A DNA stretch of 64,000 nt from Sulfurovum sp. TSL1 (GTDB taxonomy: Bacteria > Campylobacterota > Campylobacteria > Campylobacterales > Sulfurovaceae): NCBI RefSeq assembly GCF_019972135.1, contig NZ_BPFI01000001.1, positions 541,106 through 605,105 of the forward strand. The letters are read 5' to 3'. Below are positions 36,717-43,979 of this stretch, one piece after another. Position 1 is the first letter of the stretch. Each line of letters starts with the position of its first letter. The translations under genes and the position numbers were made by a program. Under the pieces are notes generated by a model. The model was not told the DNA's origin, ran no database searches, and saw nothing but the letters and a program-made list of their open reading frames with translations.

Positions 36717-36748
36717 TATTTGAAAATTCAAATAAATAATGATATACT
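36717..36748 (+). promoter_or_regulatory. Strong promoter with palindromic operator before EncFtn-like gene
   Basis: TTGAAA (36720-36725), 17 bases, then TATACT (36743-36748) is a near-ideal sigma-70 promoter. An 18-base perfect palindrome, TATTTGAA-AA-TTCAAATA (36717-36734), covers the -35 box and is placed like a repressor operator. The regulator is unknown. An iron or peroxide sensor (Fur/PerR) would suit a ferritin gene. Confidence 0.6.
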
Positions 36749-36778
36749 GAAAAATAAACTAATTGGAGAGAAGATATT

Positions 36779-37066
36779 ATGTCAAATGAAGGCTATCATG
36801 AACCAATAGATGAACTTACAAATGAAACAAGAGATATGCATAGAGCAATCATATCACTAATGGAAGAGCTTGAAGCAGTGGATTGGTACAACCAAAGAGT
36901 TGATGCATGTCAAGATGAAGAGTTAAAAGCAATACTTGCACACAACAGAGATGAAGAAAAAGAACATGCTGCTATGGTGCTTGAATGGATTAGAAGAAAA
37001 GATCCAGGATTTGACAAAGAGCTTAAAGATTACCTTTTCACGGACAACCCAATTTCTCATACATAA
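36779..37066 (+). CDS. Encapsulated-ferritin-like (EncFtn) protein, no targeting peptide
   Basis: A 95-aa helical protein with the EncFtn signature: EELEAVDWYNQRVDACQD (Glu, Trp and Tyr of the metal site), then AHNRDEEKEHAAMVLEWIRRKDPGF with the Glu and His iron ligands. EncFtn proteins form annular decamers with ferroxidase activity and normally sit inside an encapsulin shell. They are held there by a C-terminal targeting peptide. Here the protein ends shortly after YLFTDNPISHT with no such peptide, and no encapsulin gene is in the window. The ribosome site is GGAGAG. It may store or oxidise iron without a shell. Confidence 0.85.
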   Translation: MSNEGYHEPIDELTNETRDMHRAIISLMEELEAVDWYNQRVDACQDEELKAILAHNRDEEKEHAAMVLEWIRRKDPGFDKELKDYLFTDNPISHT

Positions 37067-37094
37067 AATACATCATAAGTAAGAGGTGAAAAAC

Positions 37095-37430
37095 ATGAAA
37101 AATATATTTAATATTATATTCTCTGGAGTTCATCTCTTTGCATCTATAATTCTTATAGTCCTCTCTCTAGTCATTATGGAATGGTCTGTTTATGAGGTTA
37201 TTTCCAGCACAGAAGATCAAGCTGGATTTATTCCTTTGATGCTTCGTTCCGTAAGTGCAATAATAATATCTGCAGCTATCCTTGATGTTGCACAGTATAT
37301 GATGGAAGAAGAGGTAATTAAGGATAAAGAGCTTCGCTACCCTACAGACTTTACTGATCATGGTATCATCAATTTTGATTGTGGCTCTTGGTATCTATCA
37401 AAAACTAAACGCGTCAAAGATACGACGTAA
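37095..37430 (+). CDS. Small membrane protein downstream of EncFtn-like gene
   Basis: About 111 aa with two TM helices (FNIIFSGVHLFASIILIVLSLVI, then LRSVSAIIISAAILDVAQYM) and a C-terminal tail ending in SWYLSKTKRVKDTT. The start at 37095 has AGAGG eight bases upstream. A GTG at 37086 is in frame but overlaps that site. It is 28 bases after the ferritin-like gene and probably co-transcribed. I do not recognise a family. A membrane partner for the ferritin is only a guess from position. Confidence 0.75.
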   Translation: MKNIFNIIFSGVHLFASIILIVLSLVIMEWSVYEVISSTEDQAGFIPLMLRSVSAIIISAAILDVAQYMMEEEVIKDKELRYPTDFTDHGIINFDCGSWYLSKTKRVKDTT

Positions 37431-37450
37431 CTTTAATCCAAATAAATGGA

Positions 37451-37461
37451 AAGGAGGTGAA
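37451..37461 (+). promoter_or_regulatory. Near-perfect ribosome-binding sequence without a clear start
   Basis: AAAGGAGGTGA is an almost complete complement of the 16S rRNA 3' end. No ATG, GTG or TTG lies at normal spacing. An ATA codon eight bases on would open only a six-codon frame. The real gene starts at 37529 with its own site. It could be a translation standby site, a tiny leader or an mRNA-stabilising ribosome trap. Confidence 0.35.
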
Positions 37462-37528
37462 AGCGATAAGTCCGAAACATTAGGAGTGTAAGATTTACAT
37501 TAATCACTTTATTAATAGGAGAAAAGTC

Positions 37529-37816
37529 ATGAGCATGAAAAAAGAATATGAACAGAAGCTACAGGCACAATTGGACGAGTGGAGTGCAGAGATCGACAAA
37601 CTCAAGGCAAAAGCAGACAGTGCAAAAGCCGATGCACAACTTGAATACTATAAACAAATTGATGAGCTGCGGTCTATGCAGGATACTGCCGCCAGTAAAC
37701 TTACTGAGCTTAAAGACTCTAGTGACGATGCTTGGAAAGACCTTAAAGCAGGCATTGAAAGTGCGTGGGACTCTCTCGGTAATGCAGTGAAGTCAGCTAC
37801 TTCGAAATTCAAGTAA
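37529..37816 (+). CDS. Coiled-coil stress protein (sll1863-like family)
   Basis: A 95-aa, charged, entirely helical protein. The N-terminus MSMKKEYEQKLQAQLDEW and C-terminus GIESAWDSLGNAVKSATSKFK match a widespread group of small coiled-coil proteins annotated as sll1863-type stress response proteins. There is no signal peptide, so it should be cytoplasmic. The ribosome site is AGGAG. It precedes the exported paralogue at 37858, and a decayed copy is at 23234-23369. The function is unknown, with induction by envelope or osmotic stress suggested for the family. Confidence 0.8.
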   Translation: MSMKKEYEQKLQAQLDEWSAEIDKLKAKADSAKADAQLEYYKQIDELRSMQDTAASKLTELKDSSDDAWKDLKAGIESAWDSLGNAVKSATSKFK

Positions 37817-37857
37817 AAATCATACTTGATCATAACTAACAATTAAGGAGATTACAA

Positions 37858-38328
37858 ATGAAATCATATATCCATACATTGATGTTAGTCGGCATACTTG
37901 GTGTTACTTCATCCTGCTATGCCCAAACGGAAAACGCTAACACTTCAGACACTAACACTTCAATAGAAGAAGTTAAGAAAGAAAGTCAGGATTTGCTTCA
38001 CGCAATCAGCTCATATACTGCTGATAAAAAAGATGAGGCAGTTCAAAAAGCAAAAGATGGTCTGGATAACCTGGATGAACGTATCGATACACTGGAGTCT
38101 AAGATTGATAAAAACTGGGATGAAATGAGCGAGACAGCGCGCCAAGAAACTCGTGAGAGCATGAGAAACCTGCGTAAACAGAGAAATAAAGTTGCCGAAT
38201 GGTATGGTAGTATGAAAACCAGTTCAGCCGATGCTTGGGAGCATATGAAAAAAGGCTTCTCTGATGCCTATAAGGTCCTTGAAGATGCCTGGGAAAAGTC
38301 TGAAAAAGAATTTGAGTCCAAAGAATAA
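37858..38328 (+). CDS. Exported coiled-coil lipoprotein, paralogue of the preceding gene
   Basis: A 156-aa protein with a signal peptide and a lipobox-like TSSC (Cys20), followed by a long coiled coil. The segment KDGLDNLDERIDTLESKIDK and the C-terminal DAWEHMKKGFSDAYKVLEDAWEKS repeat the DAW-x-x-(L/M)K-x-G-(I/F) pattern of the 37529 protein. It is likely the envelope-side counterpart of that cytoplasmic protein. AAGGAG lies upstream. It is the last gene of the EncFtn/stress group and is followed by a hairpin at 38339-38380. Confidence 0.78.
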   Translation: MKSYIHTLMLVGILGVTSSCYAQTENANTSDTNTSIEEVKKESQDLLHAISSYTADKKDEAVQKAKDGLDNLDERIDTLESKIDKNWDEMSETARQETRESMRNLRKQRNKVAEWYGSMKTSSADAWEHMKKGFSDAYKVLEDAWEKSEKEFESKE

Positions 38329-38338
38329 ACTGGCCTAA

Positions 38339-38380
38339 TAACAGTTTCAGATCGGAGGGATTCAACCCGCCGACCTGTTA
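38339..38380 (+). terminator. Hairpin after the EncFtn/stress gene group
   Basis: TCGG-A-GGG pairs with CCC-G-CCGA around the loop ATTCAA (38352-38373), with outer arms TAACAG and CTGTTA. It is placed between convergent genes. It lacks a long T run, so termination efficiency is uncertain. Confidence 0.5.
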
Positions 38381-38398
38381 ATAAGTTTATTCAATGCG

Positions 38399-39079
38399 TT
38401 AAATTCTTTTCCAAAAACTTGTTACTAGTTCTTCCGTCCCTTGAAGTAAAAGAGGATTCTTATCTGCATCTAACCATTTTATGATCTCTTGAATCTCACT
38501 TTCTTTCATCACCGTACAGCCGGCTGTAGGTACATCCTTAATATGAATAAAAATGCATGATCCAGCACCCTTTACAGCCCCCTTTTCATCTATATGGTTA
38601 TGATCTACGACAATACCATACTTGTAGTAGTCTTTGGGGAACTTCATATGTTCTTTGCTTTTGTAGTCAACATTTACTTTGGTACTGTCTACTATTTTGT
38701 TGTAATACTTAGAATTGACATCATCCACACAATGGTCTGTCTTTTTGTAGACTTCATAAGGGTATTCTGTATCAAAAGGTGCATACCCGAAGGCTTGTTT
38801 GAGTTTGAAGATACCTGCCGGTGCTTTTCCATCACCCTCTTTTTTAATGATCTGTGCATCTTTAGGTACTTCATGCAGTCCTATGCCCCATCCTAAACCG
38901 TTCCTGCCCAGTTTGATATCTATCTTATTGCCTACTTTTTGCCAACTTGTATCATGCAGTTCATAACGTTGTAAAGTCCCTGTAGATGCAGACCAGTTTT
39001 TTGTTGTAACGACCAAAAGTTGTTTTGTCTGAGCCTGTAGCGTGATCAGTGTGACACATAGTGCAAGTACAATCTTCAT
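38399..39079 (-). CDS. L,D-transpeptidase family (YkuD) protein
   Basis: About 226 aa with a Sec signal (MKIVLALCVTLITLQAQT). The YkuD catalytic segment is FIHIKDVPTAGCTVM, with the His and the Cys of the T-x-GC motif. GDGKAPAGIFKLKQAFGY is the usual substrate-side element. The enzyme should make or modify 3-3 peptidoglycan crosslinks or attach proteins in the periplasm. ATG 39079 has AAGGA nine bases upstream. Upstream in-frame codons overlap the divergent nhaC start and are discounted. Confidence 0.85.
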   Translation of the reverse strand: MKIVLALCVTLITLQAQTKQLLVVTTKNWSASTGTLQRYELHDTSWQKVGNKIDIKLGRNGLGWGIGLHEVPKDAQIIKKEGDGKAPAGIFKLKQAFGYAPFDTEYPYEVYKKTDHCVDDVNSKYYNKIVDSTKVNVDYKSKEHMKFPKDYYKYGIVVDHNHIDEKGAVKGAGSCIFIHIKDVPTAGCTVMKESEIQEIIKWLDADKNPLLLQGTEELVTSFWKRI

Positions 39080-39083
39080 GTGG

Positions 39084-39089
39084 TATAAT
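39084..39089 (+). promoter_or_regulatory. -10 box implying a leaderless nhaC mRNA
   Basis: TATAAT is followed by six bases (CCTTCT) and then the ATG at 39096. Transcription starting at the usual distance would begin at or next to the A of the ATG. The box lies in the 16-base gap between two divergent start codons. Confidence 0.5.
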
Positions 39090-39095
39090 CCTTCT

Positions 39096-40475
39096 ATGGA
39101 ATATGGAATAGTATCAATAGCAATCCCGTTGCTGACAATCATTTTAGCTATTATAACCAAAGATGTGATCGTTTCACTCATGGGCGGTATCTTTGCAGGT
39201 TTCCTGGTTCTGCATGCCTATAACCCTATCGATGCGTTCATTGCTCTTTTTGATGGTATTATCCAACTTTTCGGAGAAGCGTGGATCACAAAAACCCTTC
39301 TCTTTATCGTGATGGTCGGTTCCATTATCAGACTACTCACCCTGAGCGGAGCGGTAGATAGTTTCGTAGTGTATCTGAGCCAAAGATCCAAGAAAATAGA
39401 CTCACCCACAGGAGCGATGCTGCTTGCCTATATTATCGGTGTCATTATCTTTATAGAGTCCTCTATCACTGCACTGGTTGCAGGTACTGTGGCTAAGCCT
39501 CTGTGTGACAAGAATGGCGTCAGCAGAGAAAAACTTGCCTACATTTGTGATTCCACCTCTGCACCGATCTGTTCTCTCATCCCACTCAATGCATGGGGTG
39601 CCCTGCTGTTAGGGCTTATCGTAACGGCCATCGACTCTCAGGTGATATCAGGAGATGGTGTCTCTTTACTGATCGCCTCGATACCTTATAACTTTTATTC
39701 GCTCTTTACTCTGGCCATTGTTCTTGCAGTTATATTTTTAAATATTAATATCGGTCCGATCAAGAATTCAACGCCTGTTCCCTACGTGGTTCAGCATGAT
39801 GAGACAAAGATCGAAGCTACACCCTATAAGATGCTTTTGCCTATTTTGGTGATGGTATTGATGGTTCCGGCTGGCCTTTTTCTCACAGGAGAAGGTGACA
39901 TTTTTAAGGGTTCTGGTTCCACTTCTGTCTACTACGCTGTGATCATCACTTTGCTGTTTATCTATCTCTATTTTGTACCGACTAAAACACTGACGCACAA
40001 GAACTATTTCATAGGGTTGTATGAAGGTATAGGGGACATGATACCCGTAGGATTGATCATGGTCTTTGCCCTGCTTATAGGAAACGTGATCGGTGATCTT
40101 GGCACGGCCAAATATTTGGCTCATTTGCTTACAGGGAACATCTCACCTGTACTCATACCGCTGCTTATCTTTTTAGTGGCAAGTATCACGGCATTTTCGA
40201 CCGGAACCAGCTGGGGTACGTTTTCCATTATGATGCCTATTGCTTTGGCATTGGGGGCGACGATGGACCTGCACATTCCTTTGGTCATAGCCGCTGTCAT
40301 CTCGGGAGGTATCTTCGGTGACCACTCCTCGCCTATCTCTGATACGACCATTATTTCATCCATGGCGGCGGGGTGTGACCATGTAGAACATGTAAGAACA
40401 CAACTGCCTTATGCGCTTCTGGGTGGTCTGTTGGCATCAGGGGCATTTTTAATAGCAGGATGGCTTACCGTATGA
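39096..40475 (+). CDS. NhaC-family Na+/H+ antiporter
   Basis: About 459 aa with 11-12 TM helices. Motifs IEYSS-like FIESSITALVAGTVAKPL, ICDSTSAPICSLIPLNAWG and FSTGTSWGTFSIMMPI, then GGIFGDHSSPISDTTIISS, are typical of NhaC and related carriers. It should exchange Na+ for H+ or carry an organic anion. The ATG at 39096 has no ribosome site but is exactly where a leaderless transcript would begin. An in-frame ATG at 39078 lies upstream of the -10 box. The divergent L,D-transpeptidase starts 16 bases away. Confidence 0.88.
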   Translation: MEYGIVSIAIPLLTIILAIITKDVIVSLMGGIFAGFLVLHAYNPIDAFIALFDGIIQLFGEAWITKTLLFIVMVGSIIRLLTLSGAVDSFVVYLSQRSKKIDSPTGAMLLAYIIGVIIFIESSITALVAGTVAKPLCDKNGVSREKLAYICDSTSAPICSLIPLNAWGALLLGLIVTAIDSQVISGDGVSLLIASIPYNFYSLFTLAIVLAVIFLNINIGPIKNSTPVPYVVQHDETKIEATPYKMLLPILVMVLMVPAGLFLTGEGDIFKGSGSTSVYYAVIITLLFIYLYFVPTKTLTHKNYFIGLYEGIGDMIPVGLIMVFALLIGNVIGDLGTAKYLAHLLTGNISPVLIPLLIFLVASITAFSTGTSWGTFSIMMPIALALGATMDLHIPLVIAAVISGGIFGDHSSPISDTTIISSMAAGCDHVEHVRTQLPYALLGGLLASGAFLIAGWLTV

Positions 40476-40497
40476 ATCTATTAAAAAAAGGCAAATC

Positions 40498-40527
40498 ATG
40501 AGCACTATACAAGGAAACATTCAATGA
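40498..40527 (+). other. Nine-codon leader ORF coupled to lpxB
   Basis: ATG 40498 (after AAAAAAGG) opens MSTIQGNIQ. Its TGA overlaps the lpxB ATG as ATGA at 40524-40527. The lpxB ribosome site (AAGGA) lies inside this mini-frame, so its translation could affect lpxB expression. No peptide function is suggested. Confidence 0.35.
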
Positions 40528-41576
40528 AACTTCTCGTCTCAGCCCTCGAACCCTCATCAAACCTGCATTTAAAAGAGGTACTGAAGCATACACACGATGT
40601 TGAACTGCTGGGTATCTTCGATAAAAACATCAAAGAGGGTACACCGCTTTATGACATCAGTGAAATGGCCATCATGGGTGTGGTGGATGCCATCAAAAAG
40701 CTCCGCTGGTTTTTTAAAGTGGCTGATGAGATGGTCGAACTCGCCAAAGAAGCAGATAAAGTACTTTTAATGGACTCTTCAGGTTTTAACCTTCCTTTGG
40801 CTAAAAAACTAAAAGAGAAGAACCCGGATAAAGAGATCATTTACTACATCCTTCCCCAAGTGTGGGCCAGCCGTCCCAAACGTGTAAAGAAGTTGGAGCA
40901 GTATTGTGACAGACTGCTTGGCATACTCCCTTTTGAGATAGCCTATTACAGTCCGGGTAAAGCAGAGTATGTAGGACATCCGCTACTGGACGAGATTGAT
41001 GTACACAGGATTGAAGCTGAGACAAAAGGGTGCATCGCATTCATGCCCGGAAGCCGTAAAAGTGAGATAAGCCGTCTTATGCCTATCTTTCTTGAACTGC
41101 GTAGAAAATTCCCGGAGATCCGTCCTCTGCTTGTCATCCCCCCTTCATTTTCGAGGAACAAGATAGCCAAACTCTACAAAGGCAATCGTGAGTTTGAGAT
41201 CGTGCGTGATACACATGAAGCCCTTAGACGTGCAGAGTTCGCCTTCATATGTTCTGGGACCGCCACACTCGAAGCAGCACTCATCGGTACACCTTTTACA
41301 CTGGCCTACATCGCAAAGAAGGTAGACTTTTTCATAGGGACAAAACTTCTGGGCATCACACAGGTAGGCTTGGCCAACATCATACTCACCCATTACAATC
41401 ATACGACCTTGCATAACGAGATACTCCAGGAAGAAGTCACAGTTGACAACTTGCTAAAAGAGTACTACAATACCGACCGTAAGATCTTCGCGCAAAAAGC
41501 TGAAGAATTAAAAACATATCTTTCTCACGGCAGTTCCAGGAACGTCGCGGAAATAATCATGTCGCAAAAATCATAA
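40524..41576 (+). CDS. lpxB: Lipid-A-disaccharide synthase
   Basis: A 350-aa GT-B glycosyltransferase (family GT19). The N-terminus LLVSALEPSSNLHLKEVLK, the central YYILPQVWASRPKRVKKLEQYCDRLLGILPFE, and EYVGHPLLD before the UDP-GlcN-binding FMPGSRKSEISRLMP are LpxB hallmarks. FICSGTATLEAALIGTPF is the nucleotide-sugar motif. It makes lipid A disaccharide from UDP-diacyl-GlcN and lipid X at the inner membrane. With fabZ and lpxA nearby, it belongs to an envelope gene group. Confidence 0.94.
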   Translation: MKLLVSALEPSSNLHLKEVLKHTHDVELLGIFDKNIKEGTPLYDISEMAIMGVVDAIKKLRWFFKVADEMVELAKEADKVLLMDSSGFNLPLAKKLKEKNPDKEIIYYILPQVWASRPKRVKKLEQYCDRLLGILPFEIAYYSPGKAEYVGHPLLDEIDVHRIEAETKGCIAFMPGSRKSEISRLMPIFLELRRKFPEIRPLLVIPPSFSRNKIAKLYKGNREFEIVRDTHEALRRAEFAFICSGTATLEAALIGTPFTLAYIAKKVDFFIGTKLLGITQVGLANIILTHYNHTTLHNEILQEEVTVDNLLKEYYNTDRKIFAQKAEELKTYLSHGSSRNVAEIIMSQKS

Positions 41577-41586
41577 TGGAGTCATC

Positions 41587-42666
41587 ATGCTAGTACACAT
41601 CTGCTGTTCCGTCGACAGTCACTACTTTTTGCAAAAACTCCAAACAGAGTACCCGGAAGAAAAATTGACAGGGTTCTTTTATGATCCCAATATTCATCCC
41701 TACTCTGAGTACTACTTACGACTCCTCGATGTCAAACGCAGCTGTAACATGCTTGGTATTGATCTCATAGAGGGGGAGTATGATGTGGAGAACTGGCTTG
41801 AGGCGGTACGCGGCTTGGAACATGAACCCGAAAAAGGCTCTCGCTGCTCTGTCTGTTTTGACAGACGTTTTGAGGTTTCCGCACAAAAGGCCAGTGAAAT
41901 AGGTGAAACAAGCTTCACCTCTACCCTGCTGACTAGCCCTAAAAAATCACTCAAACAACTACAGGCTGCAGGTGATGCATTGGCCCAGAGGGAAGGTATA
42001 GCTTTCGTCGCGCCTGACTACAGAAAAGCTTCGGGGACCCAGGAGCAGAACATTTTGGCCAAAGAGGATGCACTCTACCGTCAAGACTACTGCGGATGTA
42101 TGTTCGGTCTGACTATCCAGCGTGACCAGCAGGATAAACTGGCAGATGAACTCTTTGTACCGCTCTCGAAACAGATACAGCCTGAATCCATTGAAGAACG
42201 CATTGAAATGTATGAAAAACGTTGGGAAATGGAAGAAGCCAAACTTCCCCACAAGATCGTCAAACAACGCTTTTTGAACTGGCGTTTGATGATGGGCCTT
42301 ATGCGTGTACGCAAAGAGGTCGTTCCTGCACACTTTCTGCCCTACTCTACACTCAAAGGTGAATACACAAGAGGAAAGATAGAGTACCAGATCGGTGAAG
42401 TACACCATATGAACCGTGATGAGGTACGTTTCATCACACTCAGTCACTACAATGAACTCGCAGGTACCGACTACCAGACCGTCACCGAACTCATCTATGC
42501 TCCTCCGGTTTTCAGTAAAGAACTGGAAGTGCGTGCAAAACTTGCTGTCACACCTTATGATCTCTCTATTGTCATGGTCGTTGAAGAGATACCCAGCAAC
42601 AAGATAGAGATCATTTGTCAAAGTAAGACCTACAATGACGTTAAAGAAGTATTGATAGAACTATAA
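41587..42666 (+). CDS. queH: Epoxyqueuosine reductase QueH with C-terminal extension
   Basis: A 359-aa protein. The N-terminal 180 residues are QueH: VHICCSVD with Cys6-Cys7, FYDPNIHPYSEY, SRCSVCFDRRF with Cys87 and Cys90, and DYCGCMFG. These cysteines bind a 4Fe-4S cluster and a second metal. QueH reduces epoxyqueuosine to queuosine in tRNA. The remaining 170 residues form a separate region (KLPHKIVKQRFLNWRLMMGLMRV) absent from short QueH proteins, of unknown role. It is 10 bases after lpxB. Confidence 0.92.
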   Translation: MLVHICCSVDSHYFLQKLQTEYPEEKLTGFFYDPNIHPYSEYYLRLLDVKRSCNMLGIDLIEGEYDVENWLEAVRGLEHEPEKGSRCSVCFDRRFEVSAQKASEIGETSFTSTLLTSPKKSLKQLQAAGDALAQREGIAFVAPDYRKASGTQEQNILAKEDALYRQDYCGCMFGLTIQRDQQDKLADELFVPLSKQIQPESIEERIEMYEKRWEMEEAKLPHKIVKQRFLNWRLMMGLMRVRKEVVPAHFLPYSTLKGEYTRGKIEYQIGEVHHMNRDEVRFITLSHYNELAGTDYQTVTELIYAPPVFSKELEVRAKLAVTPYDLSIVMVVEEIPSNKIEIICQSKTYNDVKEVLIEL

Positions 42667-42723
42667 ACCGATTTTTACCAACTTTTCGATAAAATAATCC
42701 AATTTTAAAATAAAGGTTTATAC

Positions 42724-43173
42724 ATGCTTTATAACGTCGTGGACATTCAAAATATATTACCACATAGATACCCGTTCTTACTAGTAGACAGAATTACTGA
42801 ACTTACTGCGGGTGAATATATCGAAGGTCTTAAAAATATCTCTATCTCTGAACCTGTATTTCAAGGACACTTTCCTGGTCATCCTATCTATCCTGGTGTG
42901 ATGATCATTGAAGGTATGGCACAGGCTGGTGGTGTATTGGCGTTTAAAAGTATGGATCTGGCAAGCCAGGAAGAGATAGAGAATAAAGTGGTATACTTTA
43001 TGAGTATCGACAATGCAAAGTTCCGTGCGCCTGTTACACCGGGGGATCAACTGGTCTACAAGATCAGTGTGATCAAGAATAAAGGTGCCGTATGGCAGCT
43101 TGATGCAAAAGCATATGTGGATGACAAAGTGGTTGCGCAAGCTGAACTTAAAGCTATGATCGTAGATAAATAG
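42724..43173 (+). CDS. fabZ: 3-hydroxyacyl-ACP dehydratase FabZ
   Basis: A 149-aa hot-dog-fold enzyme. Starting [24 protein letters not shown], it contains [25 protein letters not shown], which holds the catalytic His and the Glu on the long helix. FabZ dehydrates 3-hydroxyacyl-ACP in fatty-acid synthesis. It starts the fabZ-lpxA-clpX-mreB-mreC-carB run that is conserved in Campylobacter. AAAGG precedes the ATG. Confidence 0.97.
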   Translation: MLYNVVDIQNILPHRYPFLLVDRITELTAGEYIEGLKNISISEPVFQGHFPGHPIYPGVMIIEGMAQAGGVLAFKSMDLASQEEIENKVVYFMSIDNAKFRAPVTPGDQLVYKISVIKNKGAVWQLDAKAYVDDKVVAQAELKAMIVDK

Positions 43174-43181
43174 GTCGTTTG

Positions 43182-43979
43182 ATGTCTTTAATACACGCTT
43201 CTGCAGTCATAGAAGATGGGGCCATCCTCGGGGAGAATGTCTCTGTAGGTCCTTTTGCATACATCGGCCCGAATGTCAAAATAGGTGATAATACCACAGT
43301 GGCTACACATGCTGTGATAGAAGGCCATACGACCATAGGTAAAAACAACCGTATTTTTCCACATGCTGCCGTGGGTACGATACCGCAGGATCTGAAATTT
43401 GCCGGTGAACACGTAGAACTCATCATAGGTGACAACAATACCATCAGAGAGTTCACACTGCTCAACCCGGGGACCCAAGGCGGAGGTTCTGTCACCAGGA
43501 TAGGTAACGGGAACCTGCTTATGGGATACGTACATTTAGGGCATGATGTGATCCTTGGAGACAACTGTATCCTTGCAAATGGTGCAACACTTGCAGGTCA
43601 CGTTGAGTTAGGCAATCATGTGGTGATCGGTGGACTGACCCCTGTGCATCAGTTCGTACATATCGGTGACTATGCGATGATAGGAGGAGCCAGTGCTTTA
43701 TCGCAGGATATTCCTCCTTTCTGTCTGGCTGAAGGTAACCGTGCGAGCCTGAGAGGACTCAACCTTACCGGCTTACGAAGAGCGATGGACAGGGAAGAGA
43801 TCAATGCCCTCAAATCAGCCTATAGGGAACTTTTTGAAGTGGGTAAACCACTGCAGGAAGTCGCACAAAGACTTTTTGAAAGTACAAGCTCTGAAAATGT
43901 AAAACAACTTTGTGAATTTATTATGACCTCTAAAAGAGGTATTCCGTTTACACGGACAAAAACGAATGAGGATAAATAA
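43182..43979 (+). CDS. lpxA: UDP-N-acetylglucosamine acyltransferase LpxA
   Basis: About 265 aa of left-handed beta-helix built from hexapeptide repeats ([29 protein letters not shown]), with the catalytic region [32 protein letters not shown] and a helical C-terminus with [10 protein letters not shown]. It transfers 3-hydroxyacyl from ACP to UDP-GlcNAc, the first step of lipid A synthesis. ATG 43182 is preferred over the TTG at 43179. The stop overlaps the clpX ATG (TAATGA). Confidence 0.97.
   Translation: MSLIHASAVIEDGAILGENVSVGPFAYIGPNVKIGDNTTVATHAVIEGHTTIGKNNRIFPHAAVGTIPQDLKFAGEHVELIIGDNNTIREFTLLNPGTQGGGSVTRIGNGNLLMGYVHLGHDVILGDNCILANGATLAGHVELGNHVVIGGLTPVHQFVHIGDYAMIGGASALSQDIPPFCLAEGNRASLRGLNLTGLRRAMDREEINALKSAYRELFEVGKPLQEVAQRLFESTSSENVKQLCEFIMTSKRGIPFTRTKTNEDK

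Noticed and set aside
41959..42621. 220-codon open frame on the minus strand
   Set aside because: Antisense to queH, with no family features and no ribosome site.
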